Positions 8,901 through 16,316 of a stretch of DNA of 64,000 nt are shown here, in pieces. The DNA comes from Flexibacter flexilis DSM 6793 (GTDB lineage Bacteria; Bacteroidota; Bacteroidia; Cytophagales; Flexibacteraceae), in the NCBI RefSeq assembly GCF_900112255.1, contig NZ_FOLE01000001.1:682001-746000 (forward strand), given 5' to 3'. The notes beneath the pieces were generated by a model. The model was not told the origin of the DNA. It made no database searches and worked only from the letters and a program-made list of their open reading frames with translations. A program made the translations under genes and the position numbers. Position 1 is the stretch's first letter. Every line of letters starts with the position of its first letter.

Positions 8901-10205
8901 TTACAGGCGACGGATTTTTGCACCAAGTGCGTTAAGTCGTTGGTCAATGTATTGGTAACCTCTGTCGATTTGCTCTACATTGTCGATGATACTCGTGCCT
9001 TCTGCCGAAAGTGCCGCGATGAGCAAAGCCACCCCCGCGCGAATATCGGGCGAAGTCATGCGGATACCACGCAAAGGCACGCGACGATCAAGACCAATCA
9101 CCGTAGCGCGATGCGGGTCGCAAAGGATAATTTGTGCGCCCATGTCAATGAGTTTATCCACGAAAAACAAACGGCTTTCAAACATTTTTTGGTGAATAAG
9201 AACCGTTCCTTTGGCTTGCGTGGCCGTTACCAACACGATACTGAGCAAGTCGGGCGTAAAACCCGGCCAAGGCGCGTCGGCGATGGTCAGCGTAGAACCG
9301 TCGATAAACGTTTCTAACTCATATTTGTATTGTTGTGGAATAAAAATATCGTCGCCTTTGATTTCGATTTTGATACCCATGCGTCCAAAGATTTCGGGAA
9401 TAATGCCCAATTCTTTTACAGCCGCATTTTTAATCGTAATTTCAGAGCCTGTCATAGCAGCCAAGCCAATGAAACTACCGATTTCAATCATGTCGGGCAA
9501 CATTCTGTGTTCCGTTCCGCCCAAAGCTTCTACCCCTTCGATGGTGAGCAAGTTCGAGCCAATACCCGAAATTTTCGCGCCCATCGAATTGAGCATTTTG
9601 CAAAGTTGCTGAATGTACGGTTCGCAAGCCGCATTGTAAATGGTAGTCGTGCCTTTGGCCAACACAGCAGCCATCAGGATATTAGCCGTACCCGTTACGC
9701 TGGCCTCATCCAACAACATATACGTTCCTTGCAAATGGCTGCCATCTATATAAAAGAAGCCATCTTTAGAATTGTAGTTGAATTTTGCGCCCAATTTTTC
9801 CAAGCCCAAAAAGTGCGTGTCCAAACGACGACGACCGATTTTGTCGCCTCCTGGTTTGGGAATACGTGCCTGACCAAAACGCGCCAACAATGGCCCCAAA
9901 ATCATAATTGAGCCACGTAAAGCGGTTGCTTCTTTGGCAAATTCTGGACTTTCCATATATGCCAAATCCACGTCTTTGGCCTCGAAGCGGTACGAATCAG
10001 CGGAAAGTTTCTCGACTTTCGCGCCCAAATGCCCTATCAACTCAATGAGTTTATTTACGTCCCGAATGTCGGGGATGTTGTGTATCGTAACAGGCTCAGG
10101 CGTAAGTAAGACCGCACAAATAATTTGTAGTGCCTCATTCTTAGCACCTTGTGGCACGATTTCGCCTTGTAGGCGTGTGCCGCCAATAATTTCAAAAGAA
10201 GCCAT
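8901..10205 (-). CDS. murA: UDP-N-acetylglucosamine 1-carboxyvinyltransferase
   Basis: First committed step of peptidoglycan synthesis: transfer of enolpyruvate from PEP to UDP-GlcNAc in the cytoplasm. The 434 aa match the usual length. K22 and N23 (GAKNEAL) of the active site are conserved, as are the PGFTPDLL segment with the general-base Asp and the arginine in TSPDIRAG. The position of the catalytic loop cysteine (Cys115 of E. coli in PGGCxIG) is Asp121 here (PKPGGDKIGRRRLDTH; codon GAC at 9845-9843). This natural Cys-to-Asp exchange in other bacteria keeps activity and prevents alkylation by fosfomycin. The gene is 77 bases downstream of the DUF4290 gene on the same strand. Confidence 0.97.
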   Translation of the reverse strand: MASFEIIGGTRLQGEIVPQGAKNEALQIICAVLLTPEPVTIHNIPDIRDVNKLIELIGHLGAKVEKLSADSYRFEAKDVDLAYMESPEFAKEATALRGSIMILGPLLARFGQARIPKPGGDKIGRRRLDTHFLGLEKLGAKFNYNSKDGFFYIDGSHLQGTYMLLDEASVTGTANILMAAVLAKGTTTIYNAACEPYIQQLCKMLNSMGAKISGIGSNLLTIEGVEALGGTEHRMLPDMIEIGSFIGLAAMTGSEITIKNAAVKELGIIPEIFGRMGIKIEIKGDDIFIPQQYKYELETFIDGSTLTIADAPWPGFTPDLLSIVLVTATQAKGTVLIHQKMFESRLFFVDKLIDMGAQIILCDPHRATVIGLDRRVPLRGIRMTSPDIRAGVALLIAALSAEGTSIIDNVEQIDRGYQYIDQRLNALGAKIRRL

Positions 10206-10282
10206 TTAGACCAAAAAATTGATAGTTTGATGTAGAATATATTTGTTTCAGTGGAATTGCTGTGTAGCAATCTTATGCGCAA

Positions 10283-10978
10283 CTATTTACGTTTGTTGCG
10301 GTGGTCGTTGTTATTGTTGTTGTTTTTGCGTCCGTTGTGGCCAGCCTGATGTTTGCGTTGTTGGTGGTTGCGGTTAGAGTAACTGCCACCCGAAACATAT
10401 TTTGGCTTGTCCATATCGAACAATCTTTCGCGTTGCACTTGTTCGAGCGTAAGCGTCAGCACGCCTTCGGACATGTGCTCCAATTGTTCCAAAATCACGG
10501 CATCTTCAATGCTTTCTTTATTCCAAGTTTTGTAGAACATTTTCATGAGCTTACCTACTGCCACGGCTGCGGCTTTACGCTCTTCTTCTGTCTCTAACTG
10601 CTTGGCTTTCTGAATCATAGATTCTACCGTGCGACCATAATGTTTGTAACGAATACGTCCAGACGGATAACTCATGCGTTCGGGGCGTTTGAACAAAACA
10701 TCTGTTTCGGGCTTAGGGTACGGACAATCTACGTCCAGACGGAAACCCGAAATTATGAACAAATCGTCCCAAAGTTTTTGGGTATAATCTTGCGTATTTT
10801 CTTGAACACTGGGGTTGAGTTGGCGCATGAGTTCGATAGCCGTGCGAGCCAATCGGTTGCGTTTGTCGCGGTCGGGCGTTTCTACGATGCTATCTACCAA
10901 ATTCTGAATATTACGGCCATATTCTTTGAGCGTAATATCTTTCTCTGCGTTATAATAATTGAATTTTGCTTCTGTCAT
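10283..10978 (-). CDS. DUF4290 domain protein
   Basis: Uncharacterised protein, 231 aa from the ATG at 10978. A longer frame exists, but MTEAKFNYYNAEKDITLKEYGRNIQ is the typical family start. The conserved part spans residues 1-190, with LWDDLFIISGFRLDVDCPYP and RIRYKHYGRTVESMI. The last 40 residues are a basic, Asn/His/Arg-rich low-complexity tail (GGSYSNRNHQQRKHQ, then an N6 run) that could bind nucleic acid; this is inference only. It precedes murA in the same orientation, a neighbourhood common in this phylum as far as I recall. No catalytic motif is visible. Confidence 0.85.
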   Translation of the reverse strand: MTEAKFNYYNAEKDITLKEYGRNIQNLVDSIVETPDRDKRNRLARTAIELMRQLNPSVQENTQDYTQKLWDDLFIISGFRLDVDCPYPKPETDVLFKRPERMSYPSGRIRYKHYGRTVESMIQKAKQLETEEERKAAAVAVGKLMKMFYKTWNKESIEDAVILEQLEHMSEGVLTLTLEQVQRERLFDMDKPKYVSGGSYSNRNHQQRKHQAGHNGRKNNNNNNDHRNKRK

Positions 10979-11125
10979 ATTTGTTTTACAGAAAAAAAGG
11001 AAAACATGAGTTGCAACTTTTGTACAGGCAACACCCTGCAAAGGTGCAAAGTTTTATTTATCAAACCAATAGCCGCAAGCATACGAATTTTAACCCATAA
11101 GCCCACATTATTGGGAATTATCCGC

Positions 11126-11133
11126 TAAATTTG
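11126..11133 (+). promoter_or_regulatory. Possible -7 box (TAAATTTG) upstream of rbfA
   Basis: TAAATTTG fits the Bacteroidota -7 consensus TAnnTTTG, 22 bases before the rbfA start. No well-spaced TTTG box is seen upstream, so support is weak. Confidence 0.3.
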
Positions 11134-11155
11134 CGGCCAATTCAAGAAGAAGACA

Positions 11156-11557
11156 ATGGAAACCCAAAGACAACAAAAATACGCCCGTCTGCTCCAACGC
11201 GATTTGGGCGAGATTTTCCAACGCGATGCCAAACATCATTTCGGGGGTGCGTTCATTACCGTTACGAAAGTGCGCGTAAGCCCAGATTTGAGTGTTGTAT
11301 ATGTATATTTGAGCTTTTTGCTGGCCAAAAATCCGCAATTATTGCTGGCCGAAATCAACGAAAAAAACAAGATTATTCGCCAAGAATTGGCCAAACGCAT
11401 CCGTAACCAAGTGCGTATTGTGCCCGAATTGCGTTTTTATGTGGACGACACTGCCGAAGAAGCTGCACGCATCGAAAAACTATTGGAAATGGTGAAAAAA
11501 CCATCGGAAAACGCTTCCAAACTCACTTACGAGGAAGAAGACGAAACAGAAGAATAA
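11156..11557 (+). CDS. rbfA: Ribosome-binding factor A
   Basis: Cold-shock 30S maturation factor that binds near the 5' end of 16S rRNA. It is 133 aa with the KH-like fold and the family signatures RQQKYARLLQRDLGEIFQRD at the N-terminus, ITVTKVRVSPDLSVVYVYLSFL in the middle and RIRNQVRIVPELRFYVDDT near the C-terminus. An acidic tail (YEEEDETEE) ends the protein. recF starts 22 bases downstream on the same strand, so the two may be cotranscribed. Confidence 0.95.
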   Translation: METQRQQKYARLLQRDLGEIFQRDAKHHFGGAFITVTKVRVSPDLSVVYVYLSFLLAKNPQLLLAEINEKNKIIRQELAKRIRNQVRIVPELRFYVDDTAEEAARIEKLLEMVKKPSENASKLTYEEEDETEE

Positions 11558-11578
11558 CCAACAAGCCTCTGACAATCA

Positions 11579-12688
11579 ATGTATCTGGAGTCGCTGGAGT
11601 TATTGTATTTCAAAAATTATGAGGAATGTCGGCTTTCGTTTTCGCCACACATCAACTGCTTGACAGGCGAAAACGGAAGCGGCAAAACCAACCTCTTAGA
11701 TGCCATTTATTATCTTTCACTGACCAAAAGTGCCTTTCATAAAACCGACTTGCCCAACATCAGGCAAGGTCACGATTTTTTTATGATTCACGGCGACTTT
11801 GTGGATACTGCCCAAAAACACGCCGTTCGGTGTGCGTATAGCCTTGTCGAAAAAAAAATACTTTCCTGTAACACAATTCCTTACGAGAGAATTACGGAAC
11901 ATATTGGCCGCTTTCCTGTGGTGCTTATCGCCCCCGACGACACGCAAGTAATCCGCGAAGGCAGCGAGGAACGTCGCAAATTTTTTGATGGCATCATTGC
12001 CCAAACCGACAACCATTATTTGCATAACCTGCTGGCTTACAATCATTATTTGTTGCAAAGAAATAGTTTGCTCAAGCAGTTTGCCGAACGTCATTATTTT
12101 GACCGCGATTTGCTCGAAGCCTATTCCGCACCGCTGCTGGAGCTGGCGGAAAAAATTTATCACAAACGACAAGATTTTTTACAAAAATTCGAACCACTTT
12201 TCCAAAAACATTACGCACGTCTCACGCAAAGCCGTGAAATTGTGCGCCTTAGCTACGAGTCGCAATGGCAAGCCGAAAACCCAACCACCGATTTTTGGGC
12301 GGCACTGGGCAAAGATGCGCAGTTGCAACGCAGCACGCACGGCATACATCGCGACGATTACGTTTTTCAGATAAATGATTTTTCGTTGAAAAAATACGGC
12401 TCACAAGGCCAACAAAAATCGTATTTGATTGCGCTCAAACTCGCGCAGTTTGAGGCCATCGAAGCGGCCACAGGCCACAAACCAATTTTGTTGTTGGACG
12501 ATATTTTTGACAAGCTCGACGAGTTGCGCATCGGGCAACTGCTGCAAATGGTGGCTGATTCGTTTTTTGGTCAAATTTTCATCACCGACGCACGCCCCGA
12601 ACGAAGCCGCGCATTGCTGGCACATTTGGGCGAAAAAGCGCGTTTTTTTGGCGTACACGAAGGTTTTGTCCAAGGAGAGAATTTATAA
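11579..12688 (+). CDS. recF: DNA replication and repair protein RecF
   Basis: SMC-like ATPase that helps load RecA at gaps via RecOR. It is 369 aa with Walker A GENGSGKTN at about residue 31, the ABC-type signature GSQGQQKSYLIALKLAQ and Walker B ILLLDDIFDKLD near the C-terminus, followed by FITDARPERS. It sits away from dnaN and gyrB, as is common in this phylum, and follows rbfA closely. A repeat-containing intergenic region follows. Confidence 0.96.
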   Translation: MYLESLELLYFKNYEECRLSFSPHINCLTGENGSGKTNLLDAIYYLSLTKSAFHKTDLPNIRQGHDFFMIHGDFVDTAQKHAVRCAYSLVEKKILSCNTIPYERITEHIGRFPVVLIAPDDTQVIREGSEERRKFFDGIIAQTDNHYLHNLLAYNHYLLQRNSLLKQFAERHYFDRDLLEAYSAPLLELAEKIYHKRQDFLQKFEPLFQKHYARLTQSREIVRLSYESQWQAENPTTDFWAALGKDAQLQRSTHGIHRDDYVFQINDFSLKKYGSQGQQKSYLIALKLAQFEAIEAATGHKPILLLDDIFDKLDELRIGQLLQMVADSFFGQIFITDARPERSRALLAHLGEKARFFGVHEGFVQGENL

Positions 12689-12744
12689 AACAGTAGAAAT
12701 CATTTGTAATTAATGGTGTAAAACAATCCCAATTCAGGTAATTG

Positions 12745-12866
12745 AAGATGTCACGCCTACGGCGTTTTTTCGTCCCCAAATACTTATTACTACAAAGATT
12801 ACCAAGCCTAAAGGCTTTGGGATGAAGCCCAATAAATCCGTAAGGATTGAAATCTTTATAGCAAAA
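12745..12866. repeat. Dispersed palindromic repeat cluster (copy 1)
   Basis: Three palindromic motifs in a row: CACGCCTACGGCGTTT (12752-12767), a CCAAGCC/GGCTTTGG hairpin (about 12802-12820) and AATCC-gtaa-GGATT (12835-12848) followed by GAAATCTTTATAG. The last two are reverse complements of motifs in the tandem cluster at 26.6-27.0 kb, and the first recurs at 26946 and 46232. Non-coding, between recF and the L25 gene. Confidence 0.7.
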
Positions 12867-12904
12867 TCAACCTATTCTTTACTTTCCCCAATCACTCCAA
12901 AATA

Positions 12905-12934
12905 AAAAAGCAGCCTCCGAAGAAGCTGCTTTTT
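12905..12934. terminator. Terminator between recF and the L25 gene
   Basis: Stem AAAAAGCAGC (12905-12914) / GCTGCTTTTT (12925-12934) with a 10-nt loop CTCCGAAGAA. It serves the convergent recF and L25 genes. The stem-loop closely resembles the one at 19293-19324. Confidence 0.88.
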
Positions 12935-12960
12935 TTGACAAATATTTACAAATGTGAAAA

Positions 12961-13527
12961 TTATTGTCTTGCTGCGTTTTTGAGGGCACGAGGAATTTCG
13001 ATGCTCACCACAGGAATGTTTGGAGCGTTCAAAATTGCGAAGCCTTCCGCTTTCACTTGACCAACTTTGATCGTTTTACCCAAATCCAAAGCCGAAACAT
13101 CTACTGTTACGAAATCTGGAAGAGCTGCTGGCAAAGCTTTTACAGTCAATTTACGAAGTTTTACAGAAAGTTTACCACCTTTTTGTACACCTACTGAAGT
13201 TCCTTCTACTCTTACAGGCACGTTCATTTTTACTTCTTTCGCTGGGTCAAGAACCAAGAAGTCAGCGTGAAGAATCATGTCGTTAACTGGATGGAACTGA
13301 ATGTCTTGAAGGATTGCATCAAACAATTTGCCTTCTACGTTAAGACTTACAGTGTAAGCGTTTGGCGTGTAAACCAAGTCACGGAACAAGATAGCAGGCA
13401 CATAGAAGTGTACTTGTTCGTTACCGCCGTACAATACGCATGGAACATTGCTTTCAAGGCGTAAAGCTTTGGCTTCTGTTTTGCCGAGATTTGCTCTTTT
13501 AAACCCTATAATCTCTACTGATTTCAT
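12961..13527 (-). CDS. rplY: 50S ribosomal protein L25 / general stress protein Ctc
   Basis: 5S rRNA-binding ribosomal protein of the long (CTC) type, 188 aa. The N-terminal L25 domain (MKSVEIIGFKRANLGKTEAK to about residue 90, with VPCVLYGG and DAILQDIQFHPVNDMILHADF) is followed by the beta-rich TL5 C-terminal domain (VPVRVEGTSVGVQKGGKL, LPDFVTVDVSALDLGKTIKV). The prs gene lies just upstream on the same strand, a gene pair often seen together in bacteria. Confidence 0.96.
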   Translation of the reverse strand: MKSVEIIGFKRANLGKTEAKALRLESNVPCVLYGGNEQVHFYVPAILFRDLVYTPNAYTVSLNVEGKLFDAILQDIQFHPVNDMILHADFLVLDPAKEVKMNVPVRVEGTSVGVQKGGKLSVKLRKLTVKALPAALPDFVTVDVSALDLGKTIKVGQVKAEGFAILNAPNIPVVSIEIPRALKNAARQ

Positions 13528-13593
13528 TAGAATTTTGTTAAAATAAGATTGAAAATATATAAATAAAGTTTCACAACTTTCACTTTTGGAATG

Positions 13594-14520
13594 TTACAGG
13601 AACAACGAGCTAATAGATTCGTGTCCGTGTACGCGTTTGATCGCTTCTGCGAAAAGTTCGCCCACTGTCAGCACTTTTATTTTGCTCGACTCGCGGCGAA
13701 GCGGAATCGTATCTGTTACGGCCAAAGACTCAAGGGCTGAATTTTCGATATTTTCGTAAGCCTTACCCGACAAAAGCGCATGTGTACAAATGGCTCTTAC
13801 GGATTTAGCACCCTTGTCTCTGAGAATTTCGGCGGCTTTGCAAAGCGTACCAGCCGTATCTACCATATCATCTACCAAAATTACGTCTGCACCTTCTACA
13901 TCACCGATTACTTGCATCGAAGCGATTTCGTTGGCGCGTTTGCGATGTTTGTCGCACACAACCATTTCCACAGCAAAATGCTTGGCAAAGTTACGAGCAC
14001 GAGCCACACCTCCTACGTCTGGGGCTGCAAAGATAAAATTATCTAGTTTCAGCGAGTTAACGTAAGGGAAAAAAACTGCCGAACCGTCCAGATGATCCAC
14101 AGGGAAATCAAAGAAACCCTGAATCTGACCCGCATGCAAATCGCAAGTCATCAGGCGGTCAGCACCAGCAGCCGAAAGCAAATTGGCTACTAATTTGGCA
14201 GCAATGGCTACACGAGGTTTGTCTTTGCGGTCTTGGCGAGCGTACCCAAAATAAGGCAACACTACCGTAACATACTTGGCGGAAGCTCTACGGGCTGCAT
14301 CTATAAGCAAAAGCAGCTCCATGAGGTTGTCGGCGGGTGGAAAGGTGGACTGAATGATGAAAACATCTTCACCGCGCACCGATTCGTTAAAGTTAGGAGA
14401 GATTTCTCCGTCGTTGAACTTTTGAACAGTCAGAGCACCCAATGGTTGGCCATAAAATTGGGCGATTTTCTCTGATAAGTAGTGGGAAGCTGTTCCCGAA
14501 AAGATTTTGACAGAGGACAT
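13594..14520 (-). CDS. prs: Ribose-phosphate pyrophosphokinase (PRPP synthase)
   Basis: Makes PRPP from ribose-5-phosphate and ATP for nucleotide, His and Trp synthesis. It is 308 aa from the ATG at 14520 (MSSVKIFSGTASHYLSEKIA). A longer frame adds nine residues that do not look like the family. Visible motifs are NDGEISPNFNESVRGEDVFI, the PRPP-binding loop VDDMVDTAGTLCKAAEIL and DRKDKPRVAIAAKLVANLL. A single TACTTTTG box (14552-14545) lies about 25 bases upstream on the minus strand without a clear -33 partner. The L25 gene follows after 66 bases. Confidence 0.97.
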   Translation of the reverse strand: MSSVKIFSGTASHYLSEKIAQFYGQPLGALTVQKFNDGEISPNFNESVRGEDVFIIQSTFPPADNLMELLLLIDAARRASAKYVTVVLPYFGYARQDRKDKPRVAIAAKLVANLLSAAGADRLMTCDLHAGQIQGFFDFPVDHLDGSAVFFPYVNSLKLDNFIFAAPDVGGVARARNFAKHFAVEMVVCDKHRKRANEIASMQVIGDVEGADVILVDDMVDTAGTLCKAAEILRDKGAKSVRAICTHALLSGKAYENIENSALESLAVTDTIPLRRESSKIKVLTVGELFAEAIKRVHGHESISSLFL

Positions 14521-14870
14521 AACGCAACTTGTGAGTTTGAGCCGCAAAAGTATTTATTTTATCTGAACTTCACGTAACTGTTACCCAAAAAAGATAAAAT
14601 ATTTTTACAGAAAAGAATTATTATACACAAAAAGCATTTATTCATTTGATAACGAAGCATTTACAAGCAACATGAAATCGTTTGTATTATACCAAAACAA
14701 TTCTTACGCGAAAGAATATAATTTCACCTACACTCAAAATAATTTTCGAGCAGGCTAACGTTTGCATAAAACACTCAAAATACTAGTAATCAAACATATA
14801 CAATCAAAAAAGAAACAATAACATTCATGCAATTATTATTTGTATAAAAAAATGAACAGAAAAGCCCGCC

Positions 14871-14904
14871 CTAAAGGATTGTTTTTTTGGTGCTAATCCT
14901 TTAG
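14871..14904. repeat. Inverted repeat across the promoter region of the TPR gene
   Basis: CTAAAGGATT (14871-14880) and AATCCTTTAG (14895-14904) form a perfect 10-bp inverted repeat with a 14-nt spacer. It overlaps both promoter-like boxes and could be an operator or an RNA hairpin. Confidence 0.65.
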
Positions 14905-14909
14905 TTTTG
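14878..14909 (+). promoter_or_regulatory. Promoter-like boxes before the TPR gene
   Basis: ATTG (14878-14881), 20 bases, then TAGTTTTG (14902-14909), close to the Bacteroidota TTTG / TAnnTTTG pattern, 25 bases before the ATG. Confidence 0.45.
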
Positions 14910-14933
14910 CGGTCTTTAAAATAAAATTCGCTC

Positions 14934-15677
14934 ATGAAACTGGAAAAAACACCTAACGAAGAGGTAAACAAGCAAGCATCAACCGAGAACGACATATTCC
15001 CAACTGAACCAACTTTTATGGAAAATCCCGAAGTGCTTTCGGAGCGTTTCGAGAAAACAGAGGAATTTTTGGAGAAAAATAGAAATTTGGTAGGCGGTAT
15101 TGCTGCTGGGGTGCTGGTAGTTGTAGCGGGGTTATTCTTCTTTTATAATTATAAGAAAACCCAAAACGAAGAAGCACAAAAAGAAATGTTCCAAGCCGTT
15201 TATGCTTTTGAAGCTGATTCATTGAAAAAAGCATTGCAAGGTGGCGGAACTGGCCAAGGCTTAGAAGCCATCGCCGACGAATATTCAGGAACTGATGCCG
15301 CTAATTTGGCAGAATTTTATATCGCAGTAGCTCAACTAAAACAAGGCAAATTAGATGAGGCTTTGGAAGCTATCGGCAAGTTTAGCAGCAAAGATGATTT
15401 GTTGCAAGCACGCGCCTACTGCATCACGGGTGATATTTATATGGAAAAAGGTAGCTTCTCGGAAGCTGAAGCCAACTACAAAAAAGCGGCTGACCTTGCT
15501 CCAAACAAATATCTTACACCAAACTATTTGCTTAAATTAGGTTTGGCACAAGAAAAACAAAACAACTTTGCAGGCGCGGCGCAAACTTACGCCACCGTAA
15601 CAACAAAGTATTTTGATGCAGCAGAAGCAGCAGAAGCCAAAAAATATCAGGCTCGCGCTGAGCAAATGGCTCAATAA
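14934..15677 (+). CDS. Membrane-anchored TPR protein
   Basis: Protein of 247 aa with a charged cytoplasmic N-terminus, one membrane helix at about residues 52-72 (LVGGIAAGVLVVVAGLFFFYN) and a periplasmic TPR region (TGDIYMEKGSFSEAEANYKKAADLAPNK; LGLAQEKQNNFAGAAQTYATV). The layout resembles YfgM/TPR_21-type proteins, which in Enterobacteria associate with the Sec translocon and periplasmic chaperones. That role is not shown here. A strong terminator separates it from ribH. It was not given a symbol because several TPR families share this layout. Confidence 0.8.
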   Translation: MKLEKTPNEEVNKQASTENDIFPTEPTFMENPEVLSERFEKTEEFLEKNRNLVGGIAAGVLVVVAGLFFFYNYKKTQNEEAQKEMFQAVYAFEADSLKKALQGGGTGQGLEAIADEYSGTDAANLAEFYIAVAQLKQGKLDEALEAIGKFSSKDDLLQARAYCITGDIYMEKGSFSEAEANYKKAADLAPNKYLTPNYLLKLGLAQEKQNNFAGAAQTYATVTTKYFDAAEAAEAKKYQARAEQMAQ

Positions 15678-15706
15678 TTCGGACTTTATACAAAAGTTTA
15701 TATTCA

Positions 15707-15738
15707 AAAAAGGATTAGCTTCGTTGCTAATCCTTTTT
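15707..15738 (+). terminator. Terminator after the TPR gene
   Basis: Perfect 13-bp stem AAAAAGGATTAGC (15707-15719) / GCTAATCCTTTTT (15726-15738), loop TTCGTT. The right arm shares GCTAATCCTTT with the inverted repeat upstream of the same gene. Confidence 0.92.
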
Positions 15739-15755
15739 GTTTTTTGGTAGCTTTG
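15724..15755 (+). promoter_or_regulatory. Promoter-like boxes before ribH
   Basis: TTG (15724-15726), 21 bases, then TAGCTTTG (15748-15755) fitting TAnnTTTG, 37 bases before the ribH ATG. The upstream box overlaps the terminator of the preceding gene. Confidence 0.4.
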
Positions 15756-15792
15756 CCGCCACAAAATCCCATCACAAGAACTAAAAAAGAAC

Positions 15793-16272
15793 ATGGCCAG
15801 TAACCTCAAAAATCTTAGCCAATATTCAGAAAAAAATATCACGGAAGCCGTAAAAGACTACGTGTTTGGCATCGTGGTAGCCGAATGGAACAGCGAAGTA
15901 ACCGAAGCCCTTTACAATGGCGCGGTAGAAACTTTACGCAAGTACGGAGTACCTGACAATCAGATTATTAGAAAAAATGTTCCAGGTAGTTTTGAACTTT
16001 CGTTGGGAGCGCAATGGCTCGCCGAGCAGAATGGCATTCACGCCGTTATTTGTTTGGGCTGCGTGATTCAGGGCGAAACGCGCCACTTCGATTTTATTTG
16101 CTCTGCCGTAGCGCATGGCGTTACGAACGTGTCGCTCAAATACAACAAACCTGTTATTTTTGGAGTGCTTACGCCTGACAATCAGCAACAAGCCCTCGAC
16201 CGCGCAGGCGGAAAGCACGGCAACAAAGGCGACGAAGCTGCCGCCACTGCCGTAAAAATGCTTTGTTTCTAA
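15793..16272 (+). CDS. ribH: 6,7-dimethyl-8-ribityllumazine synthase
   Basis: Penultimate step of riboflavin synthesis. It is 159 aa, the usual size for this icosahedral or pentameric enzyme. Motifs: VAEWNSEVTEALYNGAVETL near the N-terminus, VPGSFELSLGAQWL (substrate binding), VICLGCVIQGETRHFDFIC with the catalytic His region, and VIFGVLTPDNQQQALDRAGG followed by NKGDEAAATAVKM. It stands alone on the plus strand without other rib genes. Confidence 0.97.
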   Translation: MASNLKNLSQYSEKNITEAVKDYVFGIVVAEWNSEVTEALYNGAVETLRKYGVPDNQIIRKNVPGSFELSLGAQWLAEQNGIHAVICLGCVIQGETRHFDFICSAVAHGVTNVSLKYNKPVIFGVLTPDNQQQALDRAGGKHGNKGDEAAATAVKMLCF

Positions 16273-16275
16273 AAC

Positions 16276-16316
16276 AATGTAGTAGATACGCACAAGCTGT
16301 GCGTATCTACTACATT
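16276..16316. terminator. Long perfect palindrome between ribH and the glycosyltransferase gene
   Basis: Arms AATGTAGTAGATACGCACA (16276-16294) and its exact complement (16298-16316) with a 3-nt loop AGC. It probably terminates ribH and, in reverse, reaches the stop of the convergent gene. The core GATACGCAC/GTGCGTATC recurs at 45350-45374, so it is also a dispersed repeat. Confidence 0.85.

Larger units (their letters stand above)
14521..14933. other. Intergenic region between prs and the TPR gene
   Basis: 413 bases between divergent genes, very AT-rich, with no open frame of note. It contains the half-site AACGTTTGCA (14757-14766), which recurs upstream of other genes, and the inverted repeat and promoter-like boxes listed separately at 14871-14909. 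Confidence 0.6.

Noticed and set aside
9330-9911. Plus-strand frame of 193 codons
   Set aside because: Antisense shadow of murA; no domain recognised.
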